Assembly (NCBI GenBank): GCA_947646735.1
Contig: CANTFK010000966.1
Coordinates: forward strand, 304,872-368,871
Reading direction: 5' to 3'
DNA from: Peronospora farinosa
Lineage: Eukaryota; Oomycota; Peronosporomycetes; Peronosporales; Peronosporaceae
Length of the DNA: 64,000 bases
Part shown: positions 48,301-62,300 of the stretch, piece by piece
Position numbering within the stretch: position 1 is the stretch's first letter
Layout: each line of letters opens with the position of its first letter
Made by a program: the position numbers and the translations under genes
The notes under the pieces: generated by a model
What the model saw: only the letters and a program-made list of their open reading frames with translations
The model's database searches: none
What the model was told of the DNA's origin: nothing

Positions 48301-51300
48301 TCAATGAACAAAGACGAAACGAGCTAAGACTCGACAAGATAAGACTTGATGAACGAAGACCTGACGAGCGAACACTCGATGGCCTGAAAATTGATAAACG
48401 ATAAACCTAACGAGCGAAGACTCGATGAACGAAGACTCGATGATCACAGACTCGACAAACGAAGACTCAATGAACGAAGACTAAACGAGCTAAGACTCGA
48501 CAAGATAAGACTTGATGAACGAAGACCTGACGAGCGAAGACTCGATGAACGAAGACTGACGAACGAAGATGATGAAGAGAAAAAGACTGATGGCCTGAAA
48601 ATTGATAAACGATAAACCTAACGAGCGAAGACTCGATGAACGAAGACTCGATGATCACAGACTCGACAAACGAAGACTCAATGAACAAAGACTAAACGAG
48701 CTAAGACTCGACAAGATAAGACTTGAAAAAAATCGATGAACGAAGACCTGACGAACGAAATAAGAACGAAGACTCGATGGCCTGAAAATTGATAAACGAT
48801 AAACCTAACGAGCGAAGACTCGATGAACGAAGACTCGATGATCGCAGACTCGACAAACGAAGACTCAATGAACAAAGACTAAACGAGCTAAGACTCGACA
48901 CGATAAGACTTGATGAACGAAGAATCGATGAACGAAGACCTGACGAAGAAAGAAATGAGAACGAAGACTCGATGGCCTGAAAATTGATAAACGATAAACC
49001 TAACGAGCGAAGACTCGATGAACGAAGACTCGATGATCGCAGACTCGACAAACGAAGACTCAATGAACAAAGACTAAACGAGCTAAGACTCGACAAGCTA
49101 AGACTTGATGAACGAAGACCTGACGAGCGAAGACTCGATGAAGAAGACGACGAACGAAGACTGATGAATTGATGAAAAAGAAGCCTGAAAATTGATAAAC
49201 GATAAACCTAACGAGCGAAGACTCGATGAACGAGGACTCGATGATCGCAGACTCGACAAACGAAGACTCAATGAACAAAGACTAAACGAGCTAAGACTCG
49301 ACAAGATAAGACTTGATGAACGAAGACCTGACGAAGAAGCCTGATGAACGAAGAAAAGATGATGAATTGATGAACGAAGACTCGATGGCCTGAAAATTGA
49401 TAAACGATAAACCTAACGAGCGAAGACTCGATGAACGAAGACTCGATGATCGCAGACTCGACAAACGAAGACTCAATGAACAAAGACTAAACGAGCTAAG
49501 ACTCGACAAGATAAGACTTGATGAACGAAGACCTGACGAGCGAAGAATCGATGAACGAAGACCTGACGAACGAAGACTCGATGAATTGATGAACGAAGAC
49601 TCGATGGCCTGAAAATTGATAAACGATAAACCTAACGAGCGAAGACTCGATGAACGAAGACTCGATGATCACAGACTCGACAAATAAAGACTCAATGAAC
49701 AAAGACGAAAGAGCTAAGACTAAACGAGCTAAGACTCGACAAGCTAAGACTTGATGAACGAAGACCTGACGAACGAAGACCCGATGAACGAAGACCTGAC
49801 GAACGAAGACTCGATGAATTGATGAACGAAGACTCGATGGCCTGAAAATTGATAAACGATAAACCTAACGAGCGAAGACTCGATGAACGAAGACTCGATG
49901 ATCGCAGACTCGACAAAAGAAGACTCAATGAACGAAGACGAAACGAGCTAAGACTCGACAAGATAAGACTTGATGAACGAAGACCTGACGAGCGAACACT
50001 CGATGGCCTGAAAATTGATAAACGATAAACCTAACGAGCAAAGACTCGATGAACGAAGACTCGATGATCGCAGACTCGACAAACGAAGACTCAATGAACA
50101 AAGACTAAACGAGCTAAGACTCGACAAGATAAGACTTGATGAACGAAGACCTGACGAGCGAAGACTCGATGAACGAAGACCTGACGAACGAAGACTCGAT
50201 GAATTGATGAACAAAGACTTGATGGCCTGAAAATTGATAAACGATAAACCTAACGAGCGAAGACTCGATGAACGAAGACTCGATGATCACAGACTCGACA
50301 AACGAAGACTCAATGAACAAAGATAAACGAGCTAAGACTAAACGAGCTAAGACTCGACACGATAAGACTTGATGAAGAAGAATCATGAACGAAGACCTGA
50401 CGAACGAAGACTGATGAATAGAACGAAGACTCGATGGCCTGAAAATTGATAAACGATAAACCTAACGAGCGAAGACTCGATGAACGAAGACTCGATGATC
50501 ACAGACTCGACAAACGAAGACTCAATGAACGAAGACTAAACGAGCTAAGACTCGACAAGATAAGACTTGATGAACGAAGACCTGACGAGCGAAGAATCGA
50601 TGAATGAGAGAAAGAGAATTGATAAAAGACTCGATGGCCTGAAAATTGATAAACGATAAACCTAACGAGCGAAGACTCGATGAACGAAGACTCGATGATC
50701 GCAGACTCGACAAACGAAGACTCAATGAACAAAGACTAAACGAGCTAAGACTAAACGAGCTAAGACTCGACAAGATAAGACTTGATGAAAAGAATCGAGA
50801 ACGAAGACCTGACGAACGAAGATATGAAGATGAACGAAGACTCGATGGCCTGAAAATTGATAAACGATAAACCTAACGAGCGAAGACTCGATGAACGAAG
50901 ACTCGATGATCGCAGACTCGACAAACGAAGACTCAATGAACGAAGACTAAACGAGCTAAGACTCGACACGATAAGACTTGATGAACGAAGACCAGAAAAA
51001 AAGAATGACGAACGAAGACTCGATGGCCTGAAAATTGATAAACGATAAACCTAACGAGCGAAGACTCGATGAACGAAGACTCGATGATCACAGACTCGAC
51101 AAACGAAGACTCAATGAACAAAGACTAAACGAGCTAAGACTAAACGAGCTAAGACTCGACAAGATAAGACTTGATGAACGAAGAATCGATGAACGAAGAC
51201 CTGACGAACGAAGACTCGATGAATCGATGAACGAAGACTCGATGGCCTGAAAATTGATAAACGATAAACCTAACGAGCGAAGACTCGATGAACGAAGACT

Positions 51301-54300
51301 CGATGATCACAGACTCGACAAACGAAGACTCAATGAACAAAGACTAAACGAGCTAAGACTCGACAAGATAAGACTTGATGAAGAAGAATCATGAACGAAG
51401 ACCTGACGAAGAAGATGATGAACGATGAACGAACACTCGATGGCCTGAAAATTGATAAACGATAAACCTAACGAGCGAAGACTCGATGAACGAAGACTCG
51501 ATGATCGCAGACTCGACAAACGAAGACTCAATGAACAAAGACTAAACGAGCTAAGACTCGACAAGCTAAGACTTGATGAACGAAGACCTGACGAACGAAG
51601 ACTCGATGAAAAAAAGAGAAGAAAAAAATTAGCCTGAAAATTGATAAACGATAAACCTAACGAGCGAAGACTCGATGAACGAGGACTCGATGATCGCAGA
51701 CTCGACAAACGAAGACTCAATGAACGAAGTCTAAACGAGCTAAGACTCGACACGATAAGACTTGATGAACGAAGACCTGACGAGCGAAGACCTGATGAAC
51801 GAAGACCTGACGAAAAGACCGATGAATTGATGAACGAAGACTCGATGGCCTGAAAATTGATAAACGATAAACCTAACGAGCGAAGACTCGATGAACGAAG
51901 ACTCGATGATCGCAGACTCGACAAACGAAGACTCAATGAACGAAGACTAAACGAGCTAAGACTCGACAAGATAAGACTTGATGAACGAAGACCTGACGAG
52001 CGAAGACTCGATGAACAAGACTGACGAACGAAGACTCGATGAATTGAGAACGAAGACTCGATGGCCTGAAAATTGATAAACGATAAACCTAACGAGCGAA
52101 GACTCGATGAACGAAGACTCGATGATCGCAGACTCGACAAATAAAGACTCAATGAACAAAGACGAAACAGCAAGACTAAACGAGCTAAGACTCGACAAGC
52201 TAAGACTTGATGAACGAAGACCTGACGAGCGAAGATAGAAAAAAAATAGAAGAGAAAAAGACTCGATGGCCTGAAAATTGATAAACGATAAACCTAACGA
52301 GCGAAGACTCGATGAACGAAGACTCGATGATCACAGACTCGACAAACGAAGACTCAATGAACGAAGACTAAACGAGCTAAGACTCGACAAGCTAAGACTA
52401 AGATAAGACTTGATGAACGAAGACCTGACGAGCGAAGACTCGATGAATTGATGAACGAAGACCTTACGAACGAAGACTCGATGAATTGATGAACGAAGAC
52501 TCGATGGCCTGAAAATTGATAAACGATAAACCTAACGAGCGAAGACTCGATGAACGAAGACTCGATGATCGCAGACTCGACAAACGAAGACTCAATGAAC
52601 AAAGACTAAACGAGCTAAGACTCGACAAGATAAGACTTGATGAACGAAGACCTGACGAGCGAAGAATGATGAAAAACTGAAAAAGAGGAATGATGAACGA
52701 AGACTCGATGGCCTGAAAATTGATAAACGATAAACCTAACGAGCGAAGACTCGATGAACGAAGACTCGATGATCACAGACTCGACAAATAAAGACTCAAT
52801 GAACAAAGACGAAACGAGCTAAGACTAAACGAGCTAAGACTCGACAAGCTAAGACTTGATGAACGAAGACCTGACGAGCGAAGACCCGATGAACGAAGAC
52901 CTGACGAACGAAGACTCGATGAATTGATGAACGAAGACTCGATGGCCTGAAAATTGATAAACGATAAACCTAACGAGCGAAGACTCGATGAACGAAGACT
53001 CGATGATCGCAGACTCGACAAACGAAGACTCAATGAACGAAGACTAAACGAGCTAAGACTCGACAAGCTAAGACTTGATGAACGAAGACCTGACGAACGA
53101 AGACTGAAAAAGAGATGAAGAGAACGAAGACTCGATGGCCTGAAAATTGATAAACGATAAACCTAACGAGCGAAGACTCGATGAACGAAGACTCGATGAT
53201 CGCAGACTCGACAAACGAAGACTCAATGAACAAAGACTAAACGAGCTAAGACTCGACAAGCTAAGACTCGACACGATAAGACTTGATGAACGAAGACCTG
53301 ACGAGCGAAGACTCGATGAACGAAGACCTTACGAACGAAGACTCGATGAATTGATGAACGAAGACTCGATGGCCTGAAAATTGATAAACGATAAACCTAA
53401 CGAGCGAAGACTCGATGAACGAAGACTCGATGATCACAGACTCGACAAACGAAGACTCAATGAACAAAGACTAAACGAGCTAAGACTCGACAAGCTAAGA
53501 CTTGATGAACGAAGACCTGACGAAAAGAGAGAAAAGAGAGAAGATGAACGAAGACTCGATGGCCTGAAAATTGATAAACGATAAACCTAACGAGCGAAGA
53601 CTCGATGAACGAAGACTCGATGATCGCAGACTCGACAAACGAAGACTCAATGAACGAAGACTAAACGAGCTAAGACTCGACACGATAAGACTTGATGAAC
53701 GAAGACCTGACGAACGAAGACCTGATGAACGAAGACCTGACGAACAAGATCGATGAATTGATGAACGAAGACTCGATGGCCTGAAAATTGATAAACGATA
53801 AACCTAACGAGCGAAGACTCGATGAACGAAGACTCGATGATCGCAGACTCGACAAACGAAGACTCAATGAACAAAGACTAAACGAGCTAAGACTCGACAC
53901 GATAAGACTTGATGAACGAAGACCTGACGAGCGAAGAATCGATGAACGAAGACCTGACGAACGAAGACTCGATGAATTGATGAACGAAGACTCGATGGCC
54001 TGAAAATTGATAAACGATTAACCTAACGAGCGAAGACTCGATGAACGAAGACTCGATGATCACAGACTCGACAAATAAAGACTCAATGAACAAAGACGAA
54101 ACGAGCTAAGACTAAACGAGCTAAGACTCGACAAGCTAAGACTTGATGAACGAAGACCTGACGAACGAAGACCCGATGAACGAAGACCTGACGAACAAGA
54201 CTCGATGAATTGATGAACAAAGACTCGATGGCCTGAAAATTGATAAACGATAAACCTAACGAGCGAAGACTCGATGAACGAAGACTCGATGATCACAGAC
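39400..54300 (+). repeat. Zone with hypervariable purine-rich patch in each unit
   Basis: Within this zone the body of each higher-order unit stays near-identical, but the 15-60 bases just before the GCCTGAAAATT module are scrambled in most units. They hold short A/G-rich strings such as GAAACTGAGAAGAGGTGAG (39436), runs of A around 46900 and 51610, and GAAAAGAGAGAAAAGAGAG (53524). No two neighbouring units share the same string. Units before 37 kb and after 58 kb mostly keep the standard monomers at that position. Confidence 0.85.
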
Positions 54301-55460
54301 TCGACAAACGAAGACTCAATGAACAAAGACTAAACGAGCTAAGACTCGACAAGCTAAGACTCGACACGATAAGACTTGATGAACGAAGACCTGACGAGCG
54401 AAGAATCGATGAACGAAGACCTTACGAACGAAGATCGATGAATTGATGAACGAAGACTCGATGGCCTGAAAATTGATAAACGATAAACCTAACGAGCGAA
54501 GACTCGATGAACGAAGACTCGATGATCACAGACTCGACAAACGAAGACTCAATGAACAAAGACTAAACGAGCTAAGACTCGACACGATAAGACCTGACAG
54601 CGAAGAATCGATGAACGAAGACCTGACGAACGAAGACTCGATGAATTGATGAACGAAGACTCGATGGCCTGAAAATTGATAAACGATAAACCTAACGAGC
54701 GAAGAGTCGATGAACGAAGACTCGATGATCGCAGACTCGACAAACAAAGACTCAATGAACAAAGACGAAACGAATTAAGACTCGACAAGATAAGACTTGA
54801 TGAACGAAGACCTGACGAGCGAAGACTCGATGACCTGAAAATTGATAAACGATAAACCTAACGAGCGAAGACTCGATGAACGAAGACTCGATGATCGCAG
54901 ACTCGACAAACGAAGACTCAATGAACAAAGACTAAACGAGCTAAGACTCGACACGATAAGACTTGATGAACGAAGACCTGACGAGCGAAGAATCGATGAA
55001 CGAAGACCTGACGAACGAAGACTCGATGAATTGATGAACGAAGACTCGATGGCCTGAAAATTGATAAACGATAAACCTAACGAGCGAAGACTCGATGAAC
55101 GAAGACTCGATGATCACAGACTCGACAAATGAAGACTCAATGAACAAAGACGAAACGAGCTAAGACTAAACGAGCTAAGACTCGGCAAGCTAAGACTTGA
55201 TGAACGAAGACCTGACGAGCGAAGACCCGATGAACGAAGACCTGACGAACGAAGACTCGATGAATTGATGAACGAAGACTCGATGGCCTGAAAATTGATA
55301 AACGATAAACCTAACGAGCGAAGACTCGATGAACGAAGACTCGATGATCACAGACTCGACAAACGAAGACTCAATGAACAAAGACTAAACGAGCTAAGAC
55401 TCGACACGATAAGACTTGATGAACGAAGACCTGACGAGCGAAGACTCGATGGCCTGAAAA

Positions 55461-56600
55461 TTGATAAACGATAAACCTAACGAGCGAAGACTCGATGAAC
55501 GAAGACTCGATGATCGCAGACTCGACAAACGAAGACTCAATGAACAAAGACTAAACGAGCTAAGACTCGACAAGCTAAGACTTGACAAGCTAAGACTCGA
55601 CAAGCTAAGACTCGACAAGCTAAGACTCGACAAGCTAAGACTTGATGAACGAAGACCTGACGAGCGAAGAATCGATGAACGAAGACCTGACGAACGAAGA
55701 CTCGATGAATTGATGAACGAAGACTCGATGGCCTGAAAATTGATAAACGATAAACCTAACGAGCGAAGACTCGATGAACGAAGACTCGATGATCACAGAC
55801 TCGACAAATAAAGACTCAATGAACAAAGACTAAACGAGCTAAGACTCGACAAGATAAGACTTGATGAACGAAGACCTGACGAGCGAAGAATCGATGAACG
55901 AAGACCTGACGAACGAAGACTCGATGAATTGATGAACGAAGACTCGATGGCCTGAAAATTGATAAACGATAAACCTAACGAGCGAAGACTCGATGAACGA
56001 AGACTCGATGAACGAAGACTCGATGATCACAGACTCGACAAACGAAGACTCAATGAACAAAGACGAAACGAGCTAAGACTCGACAAGCTAAGACTCGACA
56101 AAATATGACTTGATGAACGAAGACCTGACGAACGAAGACTCGATGAACGAAGACCTGACGAACGAAGACTCGATGAATTGATGAACGAAGACTCGATGGC
56201 CTGAAAATTGATAAACGATAAACCTAACGAGCGAAGACTCGATGAACGAAGACTCGATGATCACAGACTCGACAAACGAAGACTCAATGAACAAAGAATA
56301 AACGAGCTAAGACTCGACAAGCTAAGACTCGACAAAATAAGACTTGATGAACGAAGACCTGACGAGCGAAGAATCGATGAACGAAGACCTGACGAACGAA
56401 GACGATGAATTGAGAACGAAGACTCGATGGCCTGAAAATTGATAAACGATAAACCTAACGAGCGAAGACTCGATGAACGAAGACTCGATGATCACAGACT
56501 CGACAAACGAAGACTCAATGAACAAAGACTAAACGAGCTAAGACTCGACAAGCTAAGACTGACACGATAAGACTTGATGAACGAAGACCTGACGAGCGAA
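55461..56600 (+). repeat. Block duplicated at 59344 (offset 3883 bp)
   Basis: The unit at 55461 with a run of TAAGACTCGACAAGC monomers, the unit starting at 56208 and the rare AAAATATGACTT variant at about 56100 all recur exactly 3883 bp downstream (59344, 60091, about 59983). The run itself is a local monomer expansion of five or six copies. Confidence 0.88.
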
Positions 56601-58258
56601 GAATCGATGAAAAGACCTGACGAAGAAGACTCGATGAATTGATGAACGATAGACCTAACGAACGAAGACTCGATGAACGAAGACTCGATGATCGCAGACT
56701 CGACAAAAGAAGACTCAATGAACGAAGACTAAACGAGCTAAGACTCGACAAGCTAAGACTCGACAAGCTATGACTTGATGAACGAAGACCTGACGAACGA
56801 AGACCCGATGAACGAAGACCTGACGAACGAAGACTCGATGAATTGATGAACGAAGACTCGATGGCCTGAAAATTGATAAACGATAAACCTAACGAGCGAA
56901 GACTCGATGAACGAAGACTCGATGATCACAGACTCGACAAACGAAGACTCAATGAACAAAGAATAAACGAGCTAAGACTCGACAAGCTAAGACTCGACAC
57001 GATAAGACTTGATGAACGAAGACCTGACGAGCGAAGACTCGATGACGAAGCCTGACGAACGAAGACTCGATGAATTGATGAACGATAGACCTAACGAGCG
57101 AAGACTCGATGAACGAAGACTCGATGATCGCAGACTCGACAAAAGAAGACTCAATGAACAAAGACTAAACGAGCTAAGACTCGACAAGCTAAGACTACAA
57201 GCAAGACTCGATAAGATAAGACTTGATGAACGAAGACCTGACGAGCGAAGACTCGATGGCCTGAAAATTGATAAACGATAAACCTAACGAGCAAAGACTC
57301 GATGAACGAAGACTCGATGATCGCAGACTCGACAAACGAAGACTCAATGAACGAAGACTAAACGAGCTAAGACTCGACAAGCTAAGACTCGACAAGCGAA
57401 GACCCGACGAGCGAAGACTCGAGGCCGAAGCTAAGAACCTCGACAAGCTAAGACTCGATGAACGAAGACCTGACGAGCGAAGAATCGATGAACGAAGACC
57501 TGACGAACGAAGACTCGATAAGAATTGATGAACGAAGACCTACACGAACTCGATGGCCTGAAAATTGATAAACGATAAACCTAACGAGCGAAGACTCGAT
57601 GAACGAAGACTCGATGATCACAGACTCGACAAATAAAGACTCAATGAACAAAGACTAAACGAGCTAAGACTCGACAAAATAAGACTTGATGAACGAAGAC
57701 CTGACGAGGAAGAATCGATGAACGAAGACCTGACGAAAAGATGAGAATGAAACGAAGACTCGATGGCCTGAAAATTGATAAACGATAAACCTAACGAGCG
57801 AAGACTCGATGAACGAAGACTCGATGAACGAAGACTCGATGATCACAGACTCGACAAACGAAGACTCAATGAACAAAGACGAAACGAGCTAAGACTCGAC
57901 AAGCTAAGACTCGACAAAATATGACTTGATGAACGAAGACCTGACGAACGAAGACTCGATGAACGAAGACCTGACGAACGAAGACTCGATGAATTGATGA
58001 ACGAAGACTCGATGGCCTGAAAATTGATAAACGATAAACCTAACGAGCGAAGACTCGATGAACGAAGACTCGATGATCGCAGACTCGACAAACGAAGACT
58101 CAATGAACAAATAAATAAACGAGCTAAGACTCGACAAGCTAAGACTCGACAAAATAAGACTCGATGAACGAAGACCTGACGAGCGAAGAATCGATGAACG
58201 AAGACCTGACGAACGAAGACTCGATGAATTGATGAACGAAGACTCGATGGCCTGAAAA

Positions 58259-59340
58259 TTGATAAACGATAAACCTAACGAGCGAAGACTCGATGAACGA
58301 AGACTCGATGATCACAGACTCGACAAACGAAGACTCAATGAACAAAGAATAAACGAGCTAAGACTCGACAAGCTAAGACTCGACACGATAAGACTTGATG
58401 AACGAAGACCTGACGAGCGAAGAATCGATGAAAAGACCTGACGAACGAAGACTCGATGAATTGATGAACGATAGACCTAACGAACGAAGACTCGATGAAC
58501 GAAGACTCGATGATCGCAGACTCGACAAAAGAAGACTCAATGAACGAAGACGAAACGAGCTAAGACTCGACAAGCTAAGACTCGACAAGCTATGACTTGA
58601 TGAACGAAGACCTGACGAACGAAGACCCGATGAACGAAGACCTGACGAACGAAGACTCGATGAATTGATGAACGAAGACTTGATGGCTTGAAAATTGATA
58701 AACGATAAACCTAACGAGCGAAGACTCGATGAACGAAGACTCGATGATCGCAGACTCGACAAACGAAGACTCAATGAACAAAGACTAAACGAGCTAAGAC
58801 TCGACAAGCTAAGACTTGATGAACGAAGACCTGACGAGCGAAGCCTCGATGGCCTGAAAATTGATAAACGATAAACCTAACGAGCGAAGACTCGATGAAC
58901 GAAGACTCGATGATCGCAGACTCGACAAACGAAGACTCAATGAACAAAGACTAAACGAGCTAAGACTCGACAAGCTAAGACTCGACAAGCTAAGACTCGA
59001 CAAAATAAGACTTGATGAACGAAGACCTGACGAGCGAAGACTCGATGAACGAAGACCTGACGAGCGAAGAATCGATGAACGAAGACCTGACGAACGAATA
59101 CTCGATGATTTGATGAACGATAGACCTGACGAGCGAAGACTCGATGAACGAAGACTCGATGATCGCAGACTCGACAAACGAAGACTCAATGAACAAAGAC
59201 TAAACCAGCTAAGACTCGACAAGCTAAGACTCGACAAGCTAAGACTTGATGAACGAAGACCTGACGAACGAAGACTCGATGAACGAAGACCTGACGAACG
59301 AAGACTCGATGAATTGATGAACGAAGACTCGATGGCCTGA
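58259..59340 (+). repeat. Block duplicated at 60325 (offset 2066) and partly at 62389 (further 1482)
   Basis: Unit starts at 58259 and 58861 recur at 60325 and 60927, and the rare GAAGCCTCGATGG variant at 58841 recurs at 60907, all with offset 2066 bp. The same variant occurs again at 62389, and the following unit start at 62409 is 1482 bp after 60927. The GAATACTCGATGATTTG variant marks the same blocks. Confidence 0.85.
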
Positions 59341-62300
59341 AAATTGATAAACGATAAACTTAACGAGCGAAGACTCGATGAACGAAGACTCGATGATCGC
59401 AGACTCGACAAACGAAGACTCAATGAACAAAGACTAAACGAGCTAAGACTCGACAAGCTAAGACTCGACAAGCTAAGACTCGACAAGCTAAGACTCGACA
59501 AGCTAAGACTCGACAAGCTAAGACTTGATGAACGAAGACCTGACGAGCGAAGAATCGATGAACGAAGACCTGACGAACGAAGACTCGATGAATTGATGAA
59601 CGAAGACTCGATGGCCTGAAAATTGATAAATGATAAACCTAACGAGCGAAGACTCGATGAACGAAGACTCGATGATCACAGACTCGACAAATAAAGACTC
59701 AATGAACAAAGACTAAACGAGCTAAGACTCGACAAAATAAGACTTGATGAACGAAGACCTGACGAGCGAAGACTCGATGAACGAAGACCTGACGAACGAA
59801 GACTCGATGAATTGATGAACGAAGACTCGATGGCCTGAAAATTGATAAACGATAAACCTAACGAGCGAAGACTCGATGAACGAAGACTCGATGAACGAAG
59901 ACTCGATGATCACAGACTCGACAAACGAAGACTCAATGAACAAAGACGAAACGAGCTAAGACTCGACAAGCTAAGACTCGACAAAATATGACTTGATGAA
60001 CGAAGACCTGACGAACGAAGACTCGATGAACGAAGACCTGACGAACGAAGACTCGATGAATTGATGAACGAAGACTCGATGGCCTGAAAATTGATAAACG
60101 ATAAACCTAACGAGCGAAGACTCGATGAACGAAGACTCGATGATCACAGACTCGACAAACGAAGACTCAATGAACAAAGAATAAACGAGCTAAGACTCGA
60201 CAAGCTAAGACTCGACAAAATAAGACTTGATGAACGAAGACCTGACGAGCGAAGAATCGATGAACGAAGACCTGACGAACGAAGACTCGATGAATTGATG
60301 AACGAAGACTCGATGGCCTGAAAATTGATAAACGATAAACCTAACGAGCGAAGACTCGATGAACGAAGACTCGATGATCACAGACTCGACAAACGAAGAC
60401 TCAATGAACAAAGAATAAACGAGCTAAGACTCGACAAGCTAAGACTCGACACGATAAGACTTGATGAACGAAGACCTGACGAGCGAAGAATCGATGAACG
60501 AAGACCTGACGAACAAGACTCGATGAATTGATGAACGAAGACCTGACGAACGAAGACTCGATGAACGAAGACTCGATGATCGCAGACTCGACAAAAGAAG
60601 ACTCAATGAACGAAGACGAAACGAGCTAAGACTCGACAAGCTAAGACTCGACAAGCTATGACTTGATGAACGAAGACCTGACGAACGAAGACCCGATGAA
60701 CGAAGACCTGACGAACGAAGACTCGATGAATTGATGAACGAAGACTTGATGGCCTGAAAATTGATAAACGATAAACTTAACGAGCGAAGACTCGATGAAC
60801 GAAGACTCGATGATCGCAGACTCGACAAACGAAGACTCAATGAACAAAGACTAAACGAGCTAAGACTCGACAAGCTAAGACTTGATGAACGAAGACCTGA
60901 CGAGCGAAGCCTCGATGGCCTGAAAATTGATAAACGATAAACTTAACGAGCGAAGACTCGATGAACGAAGACTCGATGATCGCAGACTCGACAAACGAAG
61001 ACTCAATGAACAAAGACTAAACGAGCTAAGACTCGACAAGCTAAGACTCGACAAGCTAAGACTCGACAAAATAAGACTTGATGAACGAAGACCTGACGAG
61101 CGAAGACTCGATGAACGAAGACCTGACGAGCGAAGAATCGATGAACGAAGACCTGACGAACGAATACTCGATGATTTGATGAACGAAGACCTGACGAGCG
61201 AAGACTCGATGAACGAAGACTCGATGATCGCAGACTCGACAAACGAAGACTCAATGAACAAAGACTAAACCAGCTAAGACTCGACAAGCTAAGACTCGAC
61301 AAGCTAAGACTTGATGAACGAAGACCTGACGAACGAAGACTCGATGAACGAAGACCTGACGAACGAAGACTCGATGAATTGATGAACGAAGACTCGATGG
61401 CCTGAAAATTGATAAACGATAAACTTAACGAGCGAAGACTCGATGAACGAAGACTCGATGATCGCAGACTCGACAAACGAAGACTCAATGAACAAAGACT
61501 AAACGAGCTAAGACTCGACAAGCTAAGACTCGACAAAATAAGACTTGATGAACGAAGACCTGACGAGCGAAGACTCGATGAACGAAGACCTGACGAGCGA
61601 AGAATCGATGAACGAAGACCTGACGAACGAATACTCGATGATTTGATGAACGAAGACCTGACGAGCGAAGACTCGATGAACGAAGACTCGATGATCGCAG
61701 ACTCGACAAACGAAGACTCAATGAACAAAGACTAAACCAGCTAAGACTCGACAAGCTAAGACTCGACAAGCTAAGACTTGATGAACGAAGACCTGACGAG
61801 CGAAGAATCGATGAACGAAGACCTGACGAACAAATACTCGATGATTTGATGAACGAAGACTCGATGGCCTGAAAATTGATAAACGATAAACCTAACGAGC
61901 GAAGACTCGATGAACGAAGACTCGATGATCACAGACTCGACAAACGAAGACTCAATGAACAAAGACTAAACGAGCTAAGACTCGACAAGCTAAGACTCAC
62001 ACGATAAGACTTGATGAACGAAGACCTGACGAGCGAAGACTCGATGAAGAAGACCTGACGAGCGAAGACTCGATGAATTGATGAACGAAGACCTAACGAA
62101 CGAAGACTCGATGAACGAAGACTCGATGATCGCAGACTCGACAAACGAAGACTCAATGAACGAAGACTAAACGAGCTAAGACTCGACAAGCTAAGACTTG
62201 ATGAACGAAGACCTGACGAGCGAATACTCGATGGCCTGAAAATTGATAAACGATAAACTTAACGAGCGAAGACTCGATGAACGAAGACTCGATGATCGCA

